A DNA stretch of 64,000 nt from CAVVAL01 sp963740215. GTDB taxonomy: Bacteria; Actinomycetota; Actinomycetes; Mycobacteriales; Cryptosporangiaceae. Positions 51,293 through 63,882 of this stretch are shown piece by piece (position 1 is the stretch's first letter; the number at the start of each line of letters is the position of its first letter). Under the pieces are notes generated by a model. That model saw only the letters and a list, made by a program, of their open reading frames with translations, made no database searches and had not been told where the DNA came from. Both the position numbers and the translations under genes were made by a program. The stretch spans positions 416,946-480,945 of the forward strand of contig CAVUDJ010000005.1 in assembly GCA_963740215.1 (NCBI GenBank), read 5' to 3'.

Positions 51293-53290
51293 TCATCGTG
51301 CACCGCCGCTCCGCCGGCCGGGTGCAGTTACCGGCATGGAACGAGCAGCACAACGACAACTGGGCAACCACGTGAAGCGCATCGTCTCGGCACCGCAGCT
51401 TAGCCGACTTACTGACCGTCGCTGACGCGCGCGCGCGTTGGCCACGAGGCTGGGGAGTCGTTTAGTGAAGAAGTTCCTGACCTCGGTGCTCAACTGTGCC
51501 TTGGGCTCGGGTTTGGTGTCGTAAAAGGCGGCATAGGCCTCAGCGAACCACTCCTTTCGGTTGGAGAACTGGTAGTTGGAGACTGCATTGTCGCGTGCAG
51601 CCGCGTTGTAGCTAACCCAAACGGCAGTGTTGTCGGTATCGTCGACCTGGTAGATGCGGCTCTCGATGCCCAGGGCGGTGGCACCACCGTCCTTCAGCGT
51701 CCAAGGCTGTGCTAAAGCCATCTTGGCCAGATCGGCTGCATTTGTGATCTTTGCGTGTAGGACCGGATTGGCCGATGCGAAGATATCGGCGATCGAGTCC
51801 AGCACCTTGGCTCGCGGCGCCGAGGGCCGGTTTGGTTCGATAGCGAGGCTGAAAGCATGAAGCAAGCCTGTGCTCGCTATTTCTTGCTGCATCTCTGCGC
51901 GCGTGACGCCAGCCTTGGTAAGCAGTGCGTTCGCTGCGATCCTGAGGCCCTCTTGTTCAGAATGGGTCTGCCACCCGCCGAACTGCTCCTCTGACGCGAG
52001 ATTGTCCCAGTCAATCGATTCCCCGTTGATTAGTTCTTCGACGGAGTGACCAATCTCGTGGCGGAGAGTCCACTTCACGAGATTGCCGTGAGCAAGAACG
52101 TCTGATTCGCCGCCCATAACATTCCGCCTAGGGCTCAGTTGGTCCTTGAGGCTTAGACCGCTGAGGTCAAGCTTAGCTCCTACGTCCATCAGATACTGTT
52201 GCCAGCCGATACCCCGATTGATTTTGGCGTACAGCCAAGACGGAATTCCCGGTGGCTTTACTAAGCGGATCGAATTAGTCTCCGGATCGTACTCGCTCGC
52301 TGCCCCCGAAGTCGCCGCCGCCCGGACTATCGCCCGCAGCTTAGGGTTGGCGGTGACATGATCAGCTGGCAACTCGCCGAGAACCTTCTCAATCCTGTCC
52401 AACATTGAGTGAGAGAAATGCTCACTGGCACTCTCCGGCATTGGACCAACCTTCAGGTCGTACTTCTCCGCCAACGCCTGTTCACGGGCTGCCGCACCCT
52501 TGTTTATCAGTAGTCCGGCTAGGCCGTGGCTGCCTGTGCCCAGGGCTTTGGAACTGCGGTTTCCGGCGTATTGGGTCGTGCTGTTCTGCCCGGGTCCGGT
52601 CTTGGGTTCGGTGGAGTGGTTGGTGTTGGGTTCGGTAGTGGGGGTGAAGTTGATGGGGATGAGTTTGATGTTGGTGGCGGTGGTGGGGCGTTGGGCGGGT
52701 CCGCCGGTTTGGCCGTCGAGGTAGTAGATGGTGCCGTCGGTCTCTTTGGTGGCGGTGATGACGTGGCCGGTTTTGGGGGTGGTGTTGTAGGCGATGTGGG
52801 CGCGGGCGCCGGGTGGGGCGGTGGTGAGGATTGTGTCGATGGTGGGGAAGTCGGTGTTGAGGGGTTGGTTTCCGGTGTTGTTGATGAGGTCGTCGAGGGT
52901 GGTGGCGGCGGTGGTGGGGACTGTGATGAATCCTTCGCCTTCGGCGATGGAGATGTCGACGGTGATCGCGGCGAGGACACAGTTGGTTTCGAATCCGGCG
53001 CGGGTGTATTTGGTGCCGGTTTTGTAGTACGGGTTGACGGTCTTGAGCCAGGGGAATCGTTTTTCGACGCGCCGGGCGGCGTCGGGGGTGTCCGCGGCGA
53101 TCACGTTCGTTCCCGACGTGGCGGCGGTGGCGGCCGGTGTGGGGGTTTTCTCGTTCAGGGCGATGTTCGGGGCCGGGTTGTTGCCCGTGGCGAGGTTCGC
53201 TGTGGCTTCGGCAACGGGAGCGGTGCCGAACAGGGTGCCTGACCAGCTGGCGTCGCTGGGGCCCGTTCGTGACGGTGGGGTTCTGGGGAT
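51293..53290 (-). CDS. Toxin segment 4: second papain-fold domain and C-terminal metalloprotease-like domain
   Basis: Joined to segment 3 by one missing C in a CCCC run near 53283: SPEPP then SRTGPSDASWSGTLFG reads on naturally. Papain-fold domain 2 carries Cys in ETNCVLAAITVDISIAEGEG, His in KTGHVITATK and Asp in IYYLDGQTGGPAQ, closely similar to domain 1. From about 52500 a different domain follows: KYDLKVGPMPESASEHFSHS, zinc motif LRHEIGHSVEELI and a downstream EWFAEAYAAFYD, the layout of gluzincin-like toxin proteases related to the anthrax lethal factor catalytic fold. It is the presumed effector tip. The final about 35 codons are Arg/Ser-rich and may be past a small indel. Confidence 0.72.
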   Translation of the reverse strand: MPRTPPSRTGPSDASWSGTLFGTAPVAEATANLATGNNPAPNIALNEKTPTPAATAATSGTNVIAADTPDAARRVEKRFPWLKTVNPYYKTGTKYTRAGFETNCVLAAITVDISIAEGEGFITVPTTAATTLDDLINNTGNQPLNTDFPTIDTILTTAPPGARAHIAYNTTPKTGHVITATKETDGTIYYLDGQTGGPAQRPTTATNIKLIPINFTPTTEPNTNHSTEPKTGPGQNSTTQYAGNRSSKALGTGSHGLAGLLINKGAAAREQALAEKYDLKVGPMPESASEHFSHSMLDRIEKVLGELPADHVTANPKLRAIVRAAATSGAASEYDPETNSIRLVKPPGIPSWLYAKINRGIGWQQYLMDVGAKLDLSGLSLKDQLSPRRNVMGGESDVLAHGNLVKWTLRHEIGHSVEELINGESIDWDNLASEEQFGGWQTHSEQEGLRIAANALLTKAGVTRAEMQQEIASTGLLHAFSLAIEPNRPSAPRAKVLDSIADIFASANPVLHAKITNAADLAKMALAQPWTLKDGGATALGIESRIYQVDDTDNTAVWVSYNAAARDNAVSNYQFSNRKEWFAEAYAAFYDTKPEPKAQLSTEVRNFFTKRLPSLVANARARQRRSVSRLSCGAETMRFTWLPSCRCAARSMPVTAPGRRSGGAR

Positions 53291-56200
53291 GAGGTCCCGC
53301 CTTCCTCGGGTGGGCGGCGGCTCGGGCCTGAATCGTTGCTGGGGCTGAGGAAAGCGTTGAGGACGGCGTTGGTTGTGGGCTCGGTGTTATCGGGTTCGGT
53401 GTCGGAGTCGTTGAGTTCGGGCGTGCTGTCGTCGGGGATGGTCAGTTCGAACTGTGCGAAGGTGTCGGCGTCGTTATCCGTATTGGCGTCATTGACCGGA
53501 CCCGGTGCTTCGTTCTGGGAGCTGTCGTTCTGGGTAAAAGTTTTCAAGATATCCGCGAGAGCTGCCTCTTTTTGTTCGTCGGTCCCTTCCATGTTTTTGG
53601 CTTTGTTCAGTTCCGCAAAAATTAGGTCGAGGTTGAGTTTGTCCTCGCCGCTCGAAGTGTGATAGATCTCCTGTTTGTGAATTCGTGCTTCTTTGGAGAG
53701 TGGCTTGACTGCATTCTCTCGGTATAGCTGCTCGAGGCTGGGCGTGCGGGACCCCATTTCTGGGGGTGTTGCGGCGAGGCTCTCTTCGAACATCGGTTCG
53801 GCCGATACGGCTCCTTCGTCGGCCGACGCATCTGATTCTCGGGCTGAAGAGCCGGCGAATGTTGTTGACGTGGCCGGCGTCGGCACCGTGACGGTGATGG
53901 ATCCGGCCGGGTTGGTGGTCGTTAGAGTTGCGTTGTTGTCCTGTTGGATGTTGGCACTGGCGTCGAAGTCGGCGGGGATTTCCAGACTCATCTGGTTCTC
54001 TTCGTCGCTGTCAATGCTCTGGTTGTCGTCACCATTTGAGCCCTGGCCAGTGCGCGAGGGTGTCGGAGTTTGCGCTCCGGGTGTTGTCTGCGTCGTTGTG
54101 GCCGTGGCTGTGGTGGCGCTGAAGCGTTTAGCGGGTTTGGTTATGAATAATGTGGGATTGGTATCATCGACGGATTCTTTTAGCGGAGCCAGGTCGAAGT
54201 CTGCGAGCACCTGTCCAGTGTTGGTGATGGCGAGTTGTTTGGTTCCATATAATCCCGTGATTGCGACGTCATTGGTGGTGAGGTGGGTGATGACGTCGGC
54301 GACGAGTCCGTCGAGGGCGGCTTCGTTGACCGGTTTCGCGAATTTTTCTGATGCCAGGTAGACGGACGGGTTTGGGCCGACGCTACGGACGACGCTGAGG
54401 GCGTCTCTACCGGAGGAGGTTCGGTCGAGGTGGATCAGGGCGGTTTTGTTGTTGGCATGGGCGCCGACGATGATGTAGTCGCTTGCGCCGCCGCTCCACA
54501 CTACGGTGATTGGTCCGCCGGTTCGGCTCGGGGCTTGCCCGATCCCGGCGAAGTCGGTGGATTCTTCGGCGGATTCGCCGTTCAATAAGGGTGTGATGGA
54601 GCCGGTGGGGGGAGGCTTGCTGTTAGCTTGGAGGTAGTTCGCGATGGCTTGCTGGGAGTCGGTGAGTCTGGTTTCTGCCAGTAGGACAAAAGGATCGTTC
54701 TGTGACACCCAGCGGGTGGATCCAAACCTGGTGTCGGCGAGTTGGTAGTTCCAGACACCGTCGCGGTGTTCGGCTGAGGCGACGGTCCACCGTATGGTTG
54801 TCTCGCCGGCTTTGGCGACGTTTTGACCGATCGCGGTGTTACCAGCCGCTCCGATGGTCGTGGTGCCGGGCGCGGGCTCGAGCAACGCCGGTCCGGACCC
54901 GTCGGATATCACACTTACGGTCGTCGTGATCGGTGTCGTGGTCCGGATCGTCGTCGGGGTTGTGGCGGTGATGGTTTCGCTGGGGTTCAGTGGTGTTGGC
55001 CGGTCGTCCTGCTGGGTGTTGGTGGGTTCGGTATTGTCCGATTCGGTGTCGGAGTCGTTGAGTTCGGGGATGCTGTCGTTGGGGATGGTCAGTTTGAATT
55101 GTGCGAAGGTGTCGGCGTCGTTATCTGTATTGGCGTCATTGACCGGACCCGGTGCTTCGTTCTGGGAGCTGTCGTTCTGGGTAAAAGTTTTCAAGATATC
55201 CGCGAGAGCTGCCTCTTTTTGTTCGTCGGTCCCTTCCATGTTTTTGGCTTTGTTCAGTTCCGCAAAAATTAGGTCGAGGTTGAGTTTGTCCTCGCCGCTC
55301 GAAGTGTGATAGATCTCCTGTTTGTGAATTCGTGCTTCTTTGGAGAGTGGCTTGACTGCATTCTCTCGGTATAGCTGCTCGAGGCTGGGGGTGCGGGACC
55401 CCATTTTTGGGGGTGTTGCGGCGAGGCTCTCTTCGAACATCGGTTCGGAGGATACTGCTTCTTCGTCGCCCGACGCATTTGATTCTCGGGCTGAAGAGCC
55501 GGCGAATGTTGGTGGCGTGGCCGGCGTCGGGGTCGTGACGGTCAAGAGATTCGCTTGGCCTCCCCGGGGCATGTCGGTTTTGGCTGTAGCCGGTCGTTGC
55601 AGGAGGATGTCGACCATGGTTTGGGTCGCCTTAGCGTCGAAGCCTGCCTTGCTGAGCGCCTGCGGGAGTAGCTCACGAATCTTATTCTGAAGCTTGATCG
55701 CGCGTTTATTCGCCGTTTGCTCGGCGCGTTGGTCGGAAAGGGCCTGCGCTATATCACTGTTGGGAAGGTGCTTCCGGAGCGCGACGAAACCACTAGCTCC
55801 GGCCTGAATATCGATGCGCAGGTCGATGCCACCACTATTGACCGCCCACCGGGCCGCTCTTTGCGCGAAGGCTTCGATCTTCCCGATCTCATCCCTACTA
55901 AATTCTTTCGATCCCGCAGAAAAGTCAATTGCTACGCCATCCAGACGCTGATCAGGCAGCTCCGGAAGCAATTCTTGCGCGCCACCGGTGTCAGCCTCCT
56001 TGGAAACCACACCGGTGGGGCCGCTAGGTTGGGGGGTGATCAGGATTTGAGGAATAGCACCTCCCGCGTCCGTAGCCGCAGTGGCACTGGTAGAGCCGGT
56101 GGTCTCCGGGGTGGAGGTAGCGGGATCCAGATCGCGTGGGGCTCCGCCTCTGGCCCGGATTGTGGTGACGCCGGGGATGAACGCGCCGGGGTGGTTCCGG

Positions 56201-59200
56201 GTGAACTCGGCGGTGAGCCGCTCGGCTTCGGCCTGGGCCTGGGTGTGGTTGCCGGCGTGCAGCAGCTTCGCCACCTGGAATTTGGTGTCCTGCACGGCCC
56301 GGTAGGCGGCGGTGAGCTCCGGGCTGCGGTCGGGGATGACCATCGGGATTCGGGGCAGCAGATCCGACACGTCCTTGAGCAGGTTCCGGACGTCGACGTG
56401 TCGCCCGAACTCGGCCCGGAACCGTTCCTCGAGCCGGCCCGGCTCGGCCGTCTCAACCCGACCGATCTGATCGTCGCCGGTGGTGTGACCGGTGCTCAGG
56501 TCACCGATCCCAACCGGCCGTTTACCTTTGCCCATACGCTCGGTTGAACCAGCGGTCAGACCGGTCGTGGTACCACCCGGCCCGCCTGGCCCCCCCGACC
56601 GCTCCTTTTCCTCGCCGAACCGAGCGGTGTCATCGACGGTGACAGCTGCCCCGCCGGTGCGGTGAGTGATCGGCGCCCGCGAGTCGCCGAATAGCACATC
56701 GCCCCGCGTAGGACCGGTGACCGGCGCAGACTCAGACCCGGCCGACAAAACCGGCCCCGGAGCCGGGGCCGGGGCCGAGGGCGGGGTGGACCGTGGTGCC
56801 GCCGCAGCGGCCGGGGTGGCTGGGGTGGCGAGGGTGTCGGTTGTGGTGGTGGGGATGTACTCGACCTTGGTGGGGTTGTCGGGCAGGTGGGCGGGTCCGC
56901 CGGTTTGGCCGTCGAGGAAGTACACGTTGCCGTCGACAGCGTGAATGACGTTGATGACGTGACCGTCGACGGTGTGGCTGTTGATGGTGTGCTGCCCGGT
57001 TCCCGGCTTGGTTTCGATGGTGAGGTAGCCGCGGGTGCCGGGTGGGGAGTTCAGCAGGTGCGCGGCGATGTCGCGGTAGGTGGTGGGGACGGGCCGGTTC
57101 CCGGTGTTGTTGACCAGGTCATCGATGGTGGTGGCGCCGCTGGGCGGTGTAGTGAAACCCTCGCCCTCGGCGATCGAGATGTCCACGGTGATCGCGGCCA
57201 GAACACAGTTCGTTTCGTATTCGACGGCGGTGGCGAACTCTGTTCCGGTGCGGTGGTGCGGATTGACGGTGGACAGGTCGGGGAACTGCGCCGCGGTCAG
57301 CGTCGTGGTGTCCTCGACGGTTCGGGCGGTGGTGTTCGCGAAGATCGCTTTGCGACCTAGACCGCTGATCAGCGTGTCCACGGAACTGGCGGTGGCAGGG
57401 CTGGTAACGGTGGCCGGACTGGTCGCGTGGAAGGTTTTGGCGGAAGCGGGGGTGGCTGTGGCCGGGGTGGCTGTGGCGGGGGTGGTGATATCGGCGGAGC
57501 CGAACAAGCTTCCCGACCAGCCGCCGTTTCCAGGACGTTGTCCGTAACGGCCTGGGTTTGGGGAGGGGTCCCGGTTTGCGTCGCGTTTGCGGGTGTTGTT
57601 CCGGCCTGAATTGTTGCTGTTGAGGTTGAGGTAGGTGTTGAGGAGGTCGTCGGCGGTGGTGGGGAGGAAATGGTCGTAGCTGCCGCTGCCGCTGCCGCCA
57701 GTGCCGGTGGTGCCGGTGGTGGTGGTGTGTGGTTGGCGGGTGTGGGTGAGGGTGACGGGGGTGGTGAAGGGGTTGTGGGTGGGGTGTCGGGGTTGGCCGG
57801 TGCCGGGTATGGGGTCGCCGTTGGCGTCGATGATGTCGATGGGGAATTCGTAGTGCCGGGCGGTGAGGTCGGGGACGAGGGCGCCGGTGGCGGTGGTGGC
57901 GTCGGTGCCGTCGCGGAGGTGGGTCAGGACGGTGTCGAGGCCGCCGGCGTGGGTGATCCGGGCCGCGATGGCGGGGTCGGTGTGGAAGTCCAGGATGGCT
58001 TGGGTGGCGAGGTGCTGGCGGATCTGGCCGGGGGTGGTGGCGTTGCGCAGCTGCTCGGGGGTGGCGGTGAGTAGCGCGTTGTAGAAGGTGTCGGCGGTGG
58101 CGCCGGCGGCTGGGGTGGTGCGCAGGGACAGGTCTTCCAGGGTGGAGCGCTGGGCGGGGGTCAGCCCGGTGACCGGATCAACGTCGGGGGTGGTCGCGGT
58201 CGGCCAGGGCGGAATGTTCGAGGCGGTCATCCCGGCACCGACGCCAGGGCGGGTAACGCCAGTAGCGCCGGCGGTGGCGGGTTGTGGCTGGTCCCGTTTC
58301 CAGGTGGTGAGGGTGGCGCGGGCGGTGATTTGGCGGCCGGTGGTGTCCAGGGTGCTGGGGGTGGTGTTGGTGGGTGGGGTGTGGCTTTGGGTGTATTGGT
58401 CGATCCAGGTGGCGGTGAGGTCGCGGTGGTGGTCGGTGATCGCTGGTAGGTGGGGGAAGAGGCTGGCGGCGATCTGGGCGGGGGTGTAGGGCAGGTTGCG
58501 GGCGGTGAGCTGGTCGGCCAGCTGGGCGGCGCGGGTGGCGAGGGGGTGCGGGGGTTGTTCGGGGTGGGGGGCGCCGTGGAGGCCGGCGCCGTGGAGCCAG
58601 CCGCGGACCTGCCAGACGAACAGCGCATAGTCGGCCGGGGTGGTGACCGTTGTGGTGATGGTGGCGAATTCTTGCTGGGCGAGGATTTTGATGTCCTGGT
58701 CGGTGAGCGGTCCGTGGTCTTTGGCATAGGTTAGGACCGCGTTGAGTTGGACGCCGAGGTAGCTGTTGGGCTGGTTCGCCAGGGTGGGGGTGGTGAGGCC
58801 GGCGCCCTGCAGGGCGCCGGTGAGTAGCGCGGTGAGGTGGGTGGCCGCGGCCGGGTCGGCCGGGTCGGTCAGCCCGGTGTCGGCGACGATCTGGGTGGTG
58901 GCGGCGCCGATCAGGGCGGCGTCGTCGGTGCTGGGGTGGGTGTCGAGATGTGTACTGGCTGCGGTGAGCGTGTCGTGGATGATGCCGGACCACTCCATCC
59001 CCGGCCGCGCATACGGCGTGTCTTCCTTGCTGTGATACAGCCGGGCTGCCTGCAAAATCCCCCGAACCCGCCGCTCTACATAGGTAGATGGCGCAGTCCT
59101 AACGCCGGACTGGCTCACGGTCGTGCCGGACCTCAACGGCCCGCCGACATCCGTGATGGTCACTTTTTGGCCGGTGAGGATCGCCTTCTGGGCCAGCCGG

Positions 59201-59733
59201 ACCACCGCGGTGACCTTGGCCTCGACCCCGGCCTTCAACATGTTCTTCAGCTCGGTGACCCCGTGGGCGACAACCTGATACTCGAACCGCCCATTTGTCG
59301 GTTCATGTTCGTCGGCACTGGCCCGCTGAGTGAGCCCGTATACGTGTCTGGCGATTCCGAACGGTTGCGGTTTGCCATTCACCGTCCCGTAGTTGGTGTT
59401 TCCGGTGAATGCCGCGTTTACCGCTTCGCGGGTGAGCTTGAGGTTCTTCTCCTGCGGGGAGGTCGGAATGTTGTGGGTGGTCATCCAGGCGGTGACCAGC
59501 GCCGCGCCGTAGGCCTTGTTGGTGGAGAACAGCTGATCGGTCAACGCGTCCACCTCGACCCAGCCGGGTACGGTCCCGTCCGGTCGCGGCCGGGTTAGCG
59601 CATCAGTAGCCAGCTGCAACGCCTGGGTCTTGAACCAGGCCCTAGCCCGCGGAGTCAAGTACGGAGTTGAGGACATTCCGGTGGTGTGCTCCCACACCGC
59701 CCCACCGAACCCGGACTCCACCGTCGGGCCCAC
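53155..59733 (-). CDS. Toxin segment 3: helical module, papain-fold domain, OmpA-like region, acidic repeats (2192 codons)
   Basis: The longest intact frame of the window, with sensible in-frame sequence upstream of 59733 (Ala/Thr-rich linker), so the first codon shown is not a true start. Residues 20-450 are the helical module (TPRARAWFKTQALQLATDAL; TAWMTTHNIPTS). Near 840-945 lies a papain/glutamine-deamidase-like domain: Cys in ETNCVLAAITVD, His in DGHVINVI, Asp in VYFLDGQTGGPA. Around 1260-1360 is an OmpA-like stretch (IDFSAGSKEFSRDEIGKI). Two near-identical acidic segments (SLEQLYRENAVKPLSKEARI) occur 549 residues apart. The last about 40 codons are out of frame. Confidence 0.75.
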   Translation of the reverse strand: MGPTVESGFGGAVWEHTTGMSSTPYLTPRARAWFKTQALQLATDALTRPRPDGTVPGWVEVDALTDQLFSTNKAYGAALVTAWMTTHNIPTSPQEKNLKLTREAVNAAFTGNTNYGTVNGKPQPFGIARHVYGLTQRASADEHEPTNGRFEYQVVAHGVTELKNMLKAGVEAKVTAVVRLAQKAILTGQKVTITDVGGPLRSGTTVSQSGVRTAPSTYVERRVRGILQAARLYHSKEDTPYARPGMEWSGIIHDTLTAASTHLDTHPSTDDAALIGAATTQIVADTGLTDPADPAAATHLTALLTGALQGAGLTTPTLANQPNSYLGVQLNAVLTYAKDHGPLTDQDIKILAQQEFATITTTVTTPADYALFVWQVRGWLHGAGLHGAPHPEQPPHPLATRAAQLADQLTARNLPYTPAQIAASLFPHLPAITDHHRDLTATWIDQYTQSHTPPTNTTPSTLDTTGRQITARATLTTWKRDQPQPATAGATGVTRPGVGAGMTASNIPPWPTATTPDVDPVTGLTPAQRSTLEDLSLRTTPAAGATADTFYNALLTATPEQLRNATTPGQIRQHLATQAILDFHTDPAIAARITHAGGLDTVLTHLRDGTDATTATGALVPDLTARHYEFPIDIIDANGDPIPGTGQPRHPTHNPFTTPVTLTHTRQPHTTTTGTTGTGGSGSGSYDHFLPTTADDLLNTYLNLNSNNSGRNNTRKRDANRDPSPNPGRYGQRPGNGGWSGSLFGSADITTPATATPATATPASAKTFHATSPATVTSPATASSVDTLISGLGRKAIFANTTARTVEDTTTLTAAQFPDLSTVNPHHRTGTEFATAVEYETNCVLAAITVDISIAEGEGFTTPPSGATTIDDLVNNTGNRPVPTTYRDIAAHLLNSPPGTRGYLTIETKPGTGQHTINSHTVDGHVINVIHAVDGNVYFLDGQTGGPAHLPDNPTKVEYIPTTTTDTLATPATPAAAAAPRSTPPSAPAPAPGPVLSAGSESAPVTGPTRGDVLFGDSRAPITHRTGGAAVTVDDTARFGEEKERSGGPGGPGGTTTGLTAGSTERMGKGKRPVGIGDLSTGHTTGDDQIGRVETAEPGRLEERFRAEFGRHVDVRNLLKDVSDLLPRIPMVIPDRSPELTAAYRAVQDTKFQVAKLLHAGNHTQAQAEAERLTAEFTRNHPGAFIPGVTTIRARGGAPRDLDPATSTPETTGSTSATAATDAGGAIPQILITPQPSGPTGVVSKEADTGGAQELLPELPDQRLDGVAIDFSAGSKEFSRDEIGKIEAFAQRAARWAVNSGGIDLRIDIQAGASGFVALRKHLPNSDIAQALSDQRAEQTANKRAIKLQNKIRELLPQALSKAGFDAKATQTMVDILLQRPATAKTDMPRGGQANLLTVTTPTPATPPTFAGSSARESNASGDEEAVSSEPMFEESLAATPPKMGSRTPSLEQLYRENAVKPLSKEARIHKQEIYHTSSGEDKLNLDLIFAELNKAKNMEGTDEQKEAALADILKTFTQNDSSQNEAPGPVNDANTDNDADTFAQFKLTIPNDSIPELNDSDTESDNTEPTNTQQDDRPTPLNPSETITATTPTTIRTTTPITTTVSVISDGSGPALLEPAPGTTTIGAAGNTAIGQNVAKAGETTIRWTVASAEHRDGVWNYQLADTRFGSTRWVSQNDPFVLLAETRLTDSQQAIANYLQANSKPPPTGSITPLLNGESAEESTDFAGIGQAPSRTGGPITVVWSGGASDYIIVGAHANNKTALIHLDRTSSGRDALSVVRSVGPNPSVYLASEKFAKPVNEAALDGLVADVITHLTTNDVAITGLYGTKQLAITNTGQVLADFDLAPLKESVDDTNPTLFITKPAKRFSATTATATTTQTTPGAQTPTPSRTGQGSNGDDNQSIDSDEENQMSLEIPADFDASANIQQDNNATLTTTNPAGSITVTVPTPATSTTFAGSSARESDASADEGAVSAEPMFEESLAATPPEMGSRTPSLEQLYRENAVKPLSKEARIHKQEIYHTSSGEDKLNLDLIFAELNKAKNMEGTDEQKEAALADILKTFTQNDSSQNEAPGPVNDANTDNDADTFAQFELTIPDDSTPELNDSDTEPDNTEPTTNAVLNAFLSPSNDSGPSRRPPEEGGTSSPEPHRHERAPATPAGQAPCSAPLPLPKPQRTSPRATTRPRTSP
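53377..55542. repeat. 519-bp direct duplication inside the toxin gene
   Basis: 53377-53895 and 55024-55542 align at a constant offset of 1647 bp with only scattered substitutions and no indels. Both are in the same reading frame (549 codons apart) and encode an acidic, helical segment of about 170 residues with SLEQLYRENAVKPLSKEARI and MEGTDEQKEAALADILKTF. Confidence 0.9.
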
Positions 59734-61549
59734 CGCACCCCCGGTATTCGTGCCTCTCCCCGCCGGGGTGGCGCTGGTGCTGGCCGTCGCGGTGCTGCTG
59801 CTGGCCGCCGTGGTGGTGGCTGTTGGTGGTGGGTGGCCAGTTGGCGTGGATGGCGCGGGTGGTGACGGTCAGGGTGTAGGGCGCGGGGGTGGGGTGGATC
59901 TGGCGGGTGGCGGCGGTGTAGTTCGGGGTGGCGCCGGTCACGGTGGTGGCGGCGGCGTTGGTGGTGGCGTGGTGAATGCGGGTGTGTCGTGGGGTGCCGG
60001 GGGCGGGCGGGTTGCCGAGGATGCCGGCGCCGTAGAGCCAGCCGTTGACTGTGTGCAGGATGCCTGGGCTGTCGTCGCCGAACCGGTTGATCGCGAACGT
60101 TTTGACGTCGCGTTCGGTGATTTCGTCGGGGTGGGCCCAGGCCTGGTTCAGCACATGGGTCAGGTCCGCGACCGTGCCCGGGTCGGTCGGGGGTTGGGTG
60201 CTGCTGCTTTGCAGCACCGCGGTGATGAACGCCTCGAAATTGTCGCGGTCGGGGGAGCTGCCGTCGGGGTTGGTGTCCAGGGTGACCGGGGTGGTGATAC
60301 CGGGTGGGCGGGCCAGGATGGCGGCGGCGATCCGGCCGGTCAGTTGCGAGGGGGTCAACCGCATGATCGAGCTGGCCGGTTGTTGCGCGAGGATGGTTTC
60401 GGCGTGGGTGATGATCGCCTCGGTGAGGAGGGTCCGCCCGCTCGGCCACACCTGATTGACGGAGCTGTTGGTCGAGTACAGGCCTACCGCCGCCAACCAC
60501 CCCTTCGCCCGGTCAGCCAAAATGCGCTGGGGTATTTTCGGGTGCCGGTTCCGGGACTTGGGTGATGCCCAGGTTTTTGGCTTTATCGGTGATGGTCTGT
60601 CAGGCTCAGCGGGGTCCCGGTGATGAGTGCTTTCCAGGCCAGGGCCTGCGCCCGATGAATTTCCGCCTGCCGGGTGATGCCGTCCGGGGTCGCGTTCAGC
60701 GGGGCACCGTTTTACGGATCCTTCTGGTGGGTCGCCTCGCTCCACCCCGACACGAAATCCCGCTCGTTATTCGTCGGGGTCCTGCCGTGTATAGCGACGG
60801 TGATGTTCCCGTGGTGCAGCCATGTTCCAAGGACGTGTGGGTGGGCTCTGTTTCCCGCGGCGGCGGCGATGACCGCCGGGCTGCCCGGGCCGGCAAGGAG
60901 GTTGACCTGCTCGATTTCATATTGCGTTTTGGAGGTGGGGATACCCGCGTTGGCGAGCCAGCCCCGGGTGAGTTGAACACCATAGCCGGTGTTGGTGGTG
61001 AACAGCTTTTTGGCGACCGCGACCGGATCGGCCCACCGCTGCCGGACCCGTTGGTCTGGTGGGCCGCGTCGAGCCGGGCGATGCGCAGCGCCTCGGCCTG
61101 GAACGCGATCAGTGCTTCGTGGGTGAGTTCATGGCTCGCGGCCCACACCTGGGTGCCCGCTGGTCGGCCTGTCCCCGCGGTCCAGGTCTGGTCGGTGAAC
61201 CGCGCGGGTTCATGCGTGGTGACCTCACGAACCCCGCCTTTGGCGCGGATCGTGGTGACGCCGGGGATGAACGCCTCGGGATGGTTTTGCGGTGAACTCG
61301 GCGGTGAGCCGCTCCGCCTCGGCTGGGGCCTCGGTGTCCTGCCAGCGTGCAGCAGTTTCGCGACCTCGAATTTGGTGTCCTGCACCGCGTGGTAGGCGGC
61401 GGTGAGTTCGGGGCTGTGCTCGGGGATCACCATCGGCAGTCGAGGCAGCAGGTCCGAGGCGCGTTGCATGAGGTCTCGGGCGTGGGTGTCGTCGCCGAAC
61501 GCGGCCCGGAGTTGTTCTTCGAAGCGGCTCGGCTCGTTCTGCTCGGTGT
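59734..61549 (-). pseudogene. Toxin segment 2: decayed first copy of the helical module
   Basis: Readable pieces alternate between frames: SRFEEQLRAAFGDDTHARDL and DLLPRLPMVIPEHSPELTAA, then QDTEAPAEAERLTAEFT, then FIPGVTTIRAKGG and WAASHELTHEALIAFQAEAL, then VAVAKKLFTTNTGYGVQLTR ending at an in-frame TAA near 60718, continuing in the same frame as NGAPLNATPDGITRQAE. From about 60545 to 59750 one frame is clean (LLTEAIITHAETILAQQPAS; FAINRFGDDSPGILHTVNGW). Several shifts plus a stop within 1 kb point to real decay. The pieces parallel parts of segment 3, so the module is duplicated. Confidence 0.6.
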
Positions 61550-63882
<2,333 letters not shown>

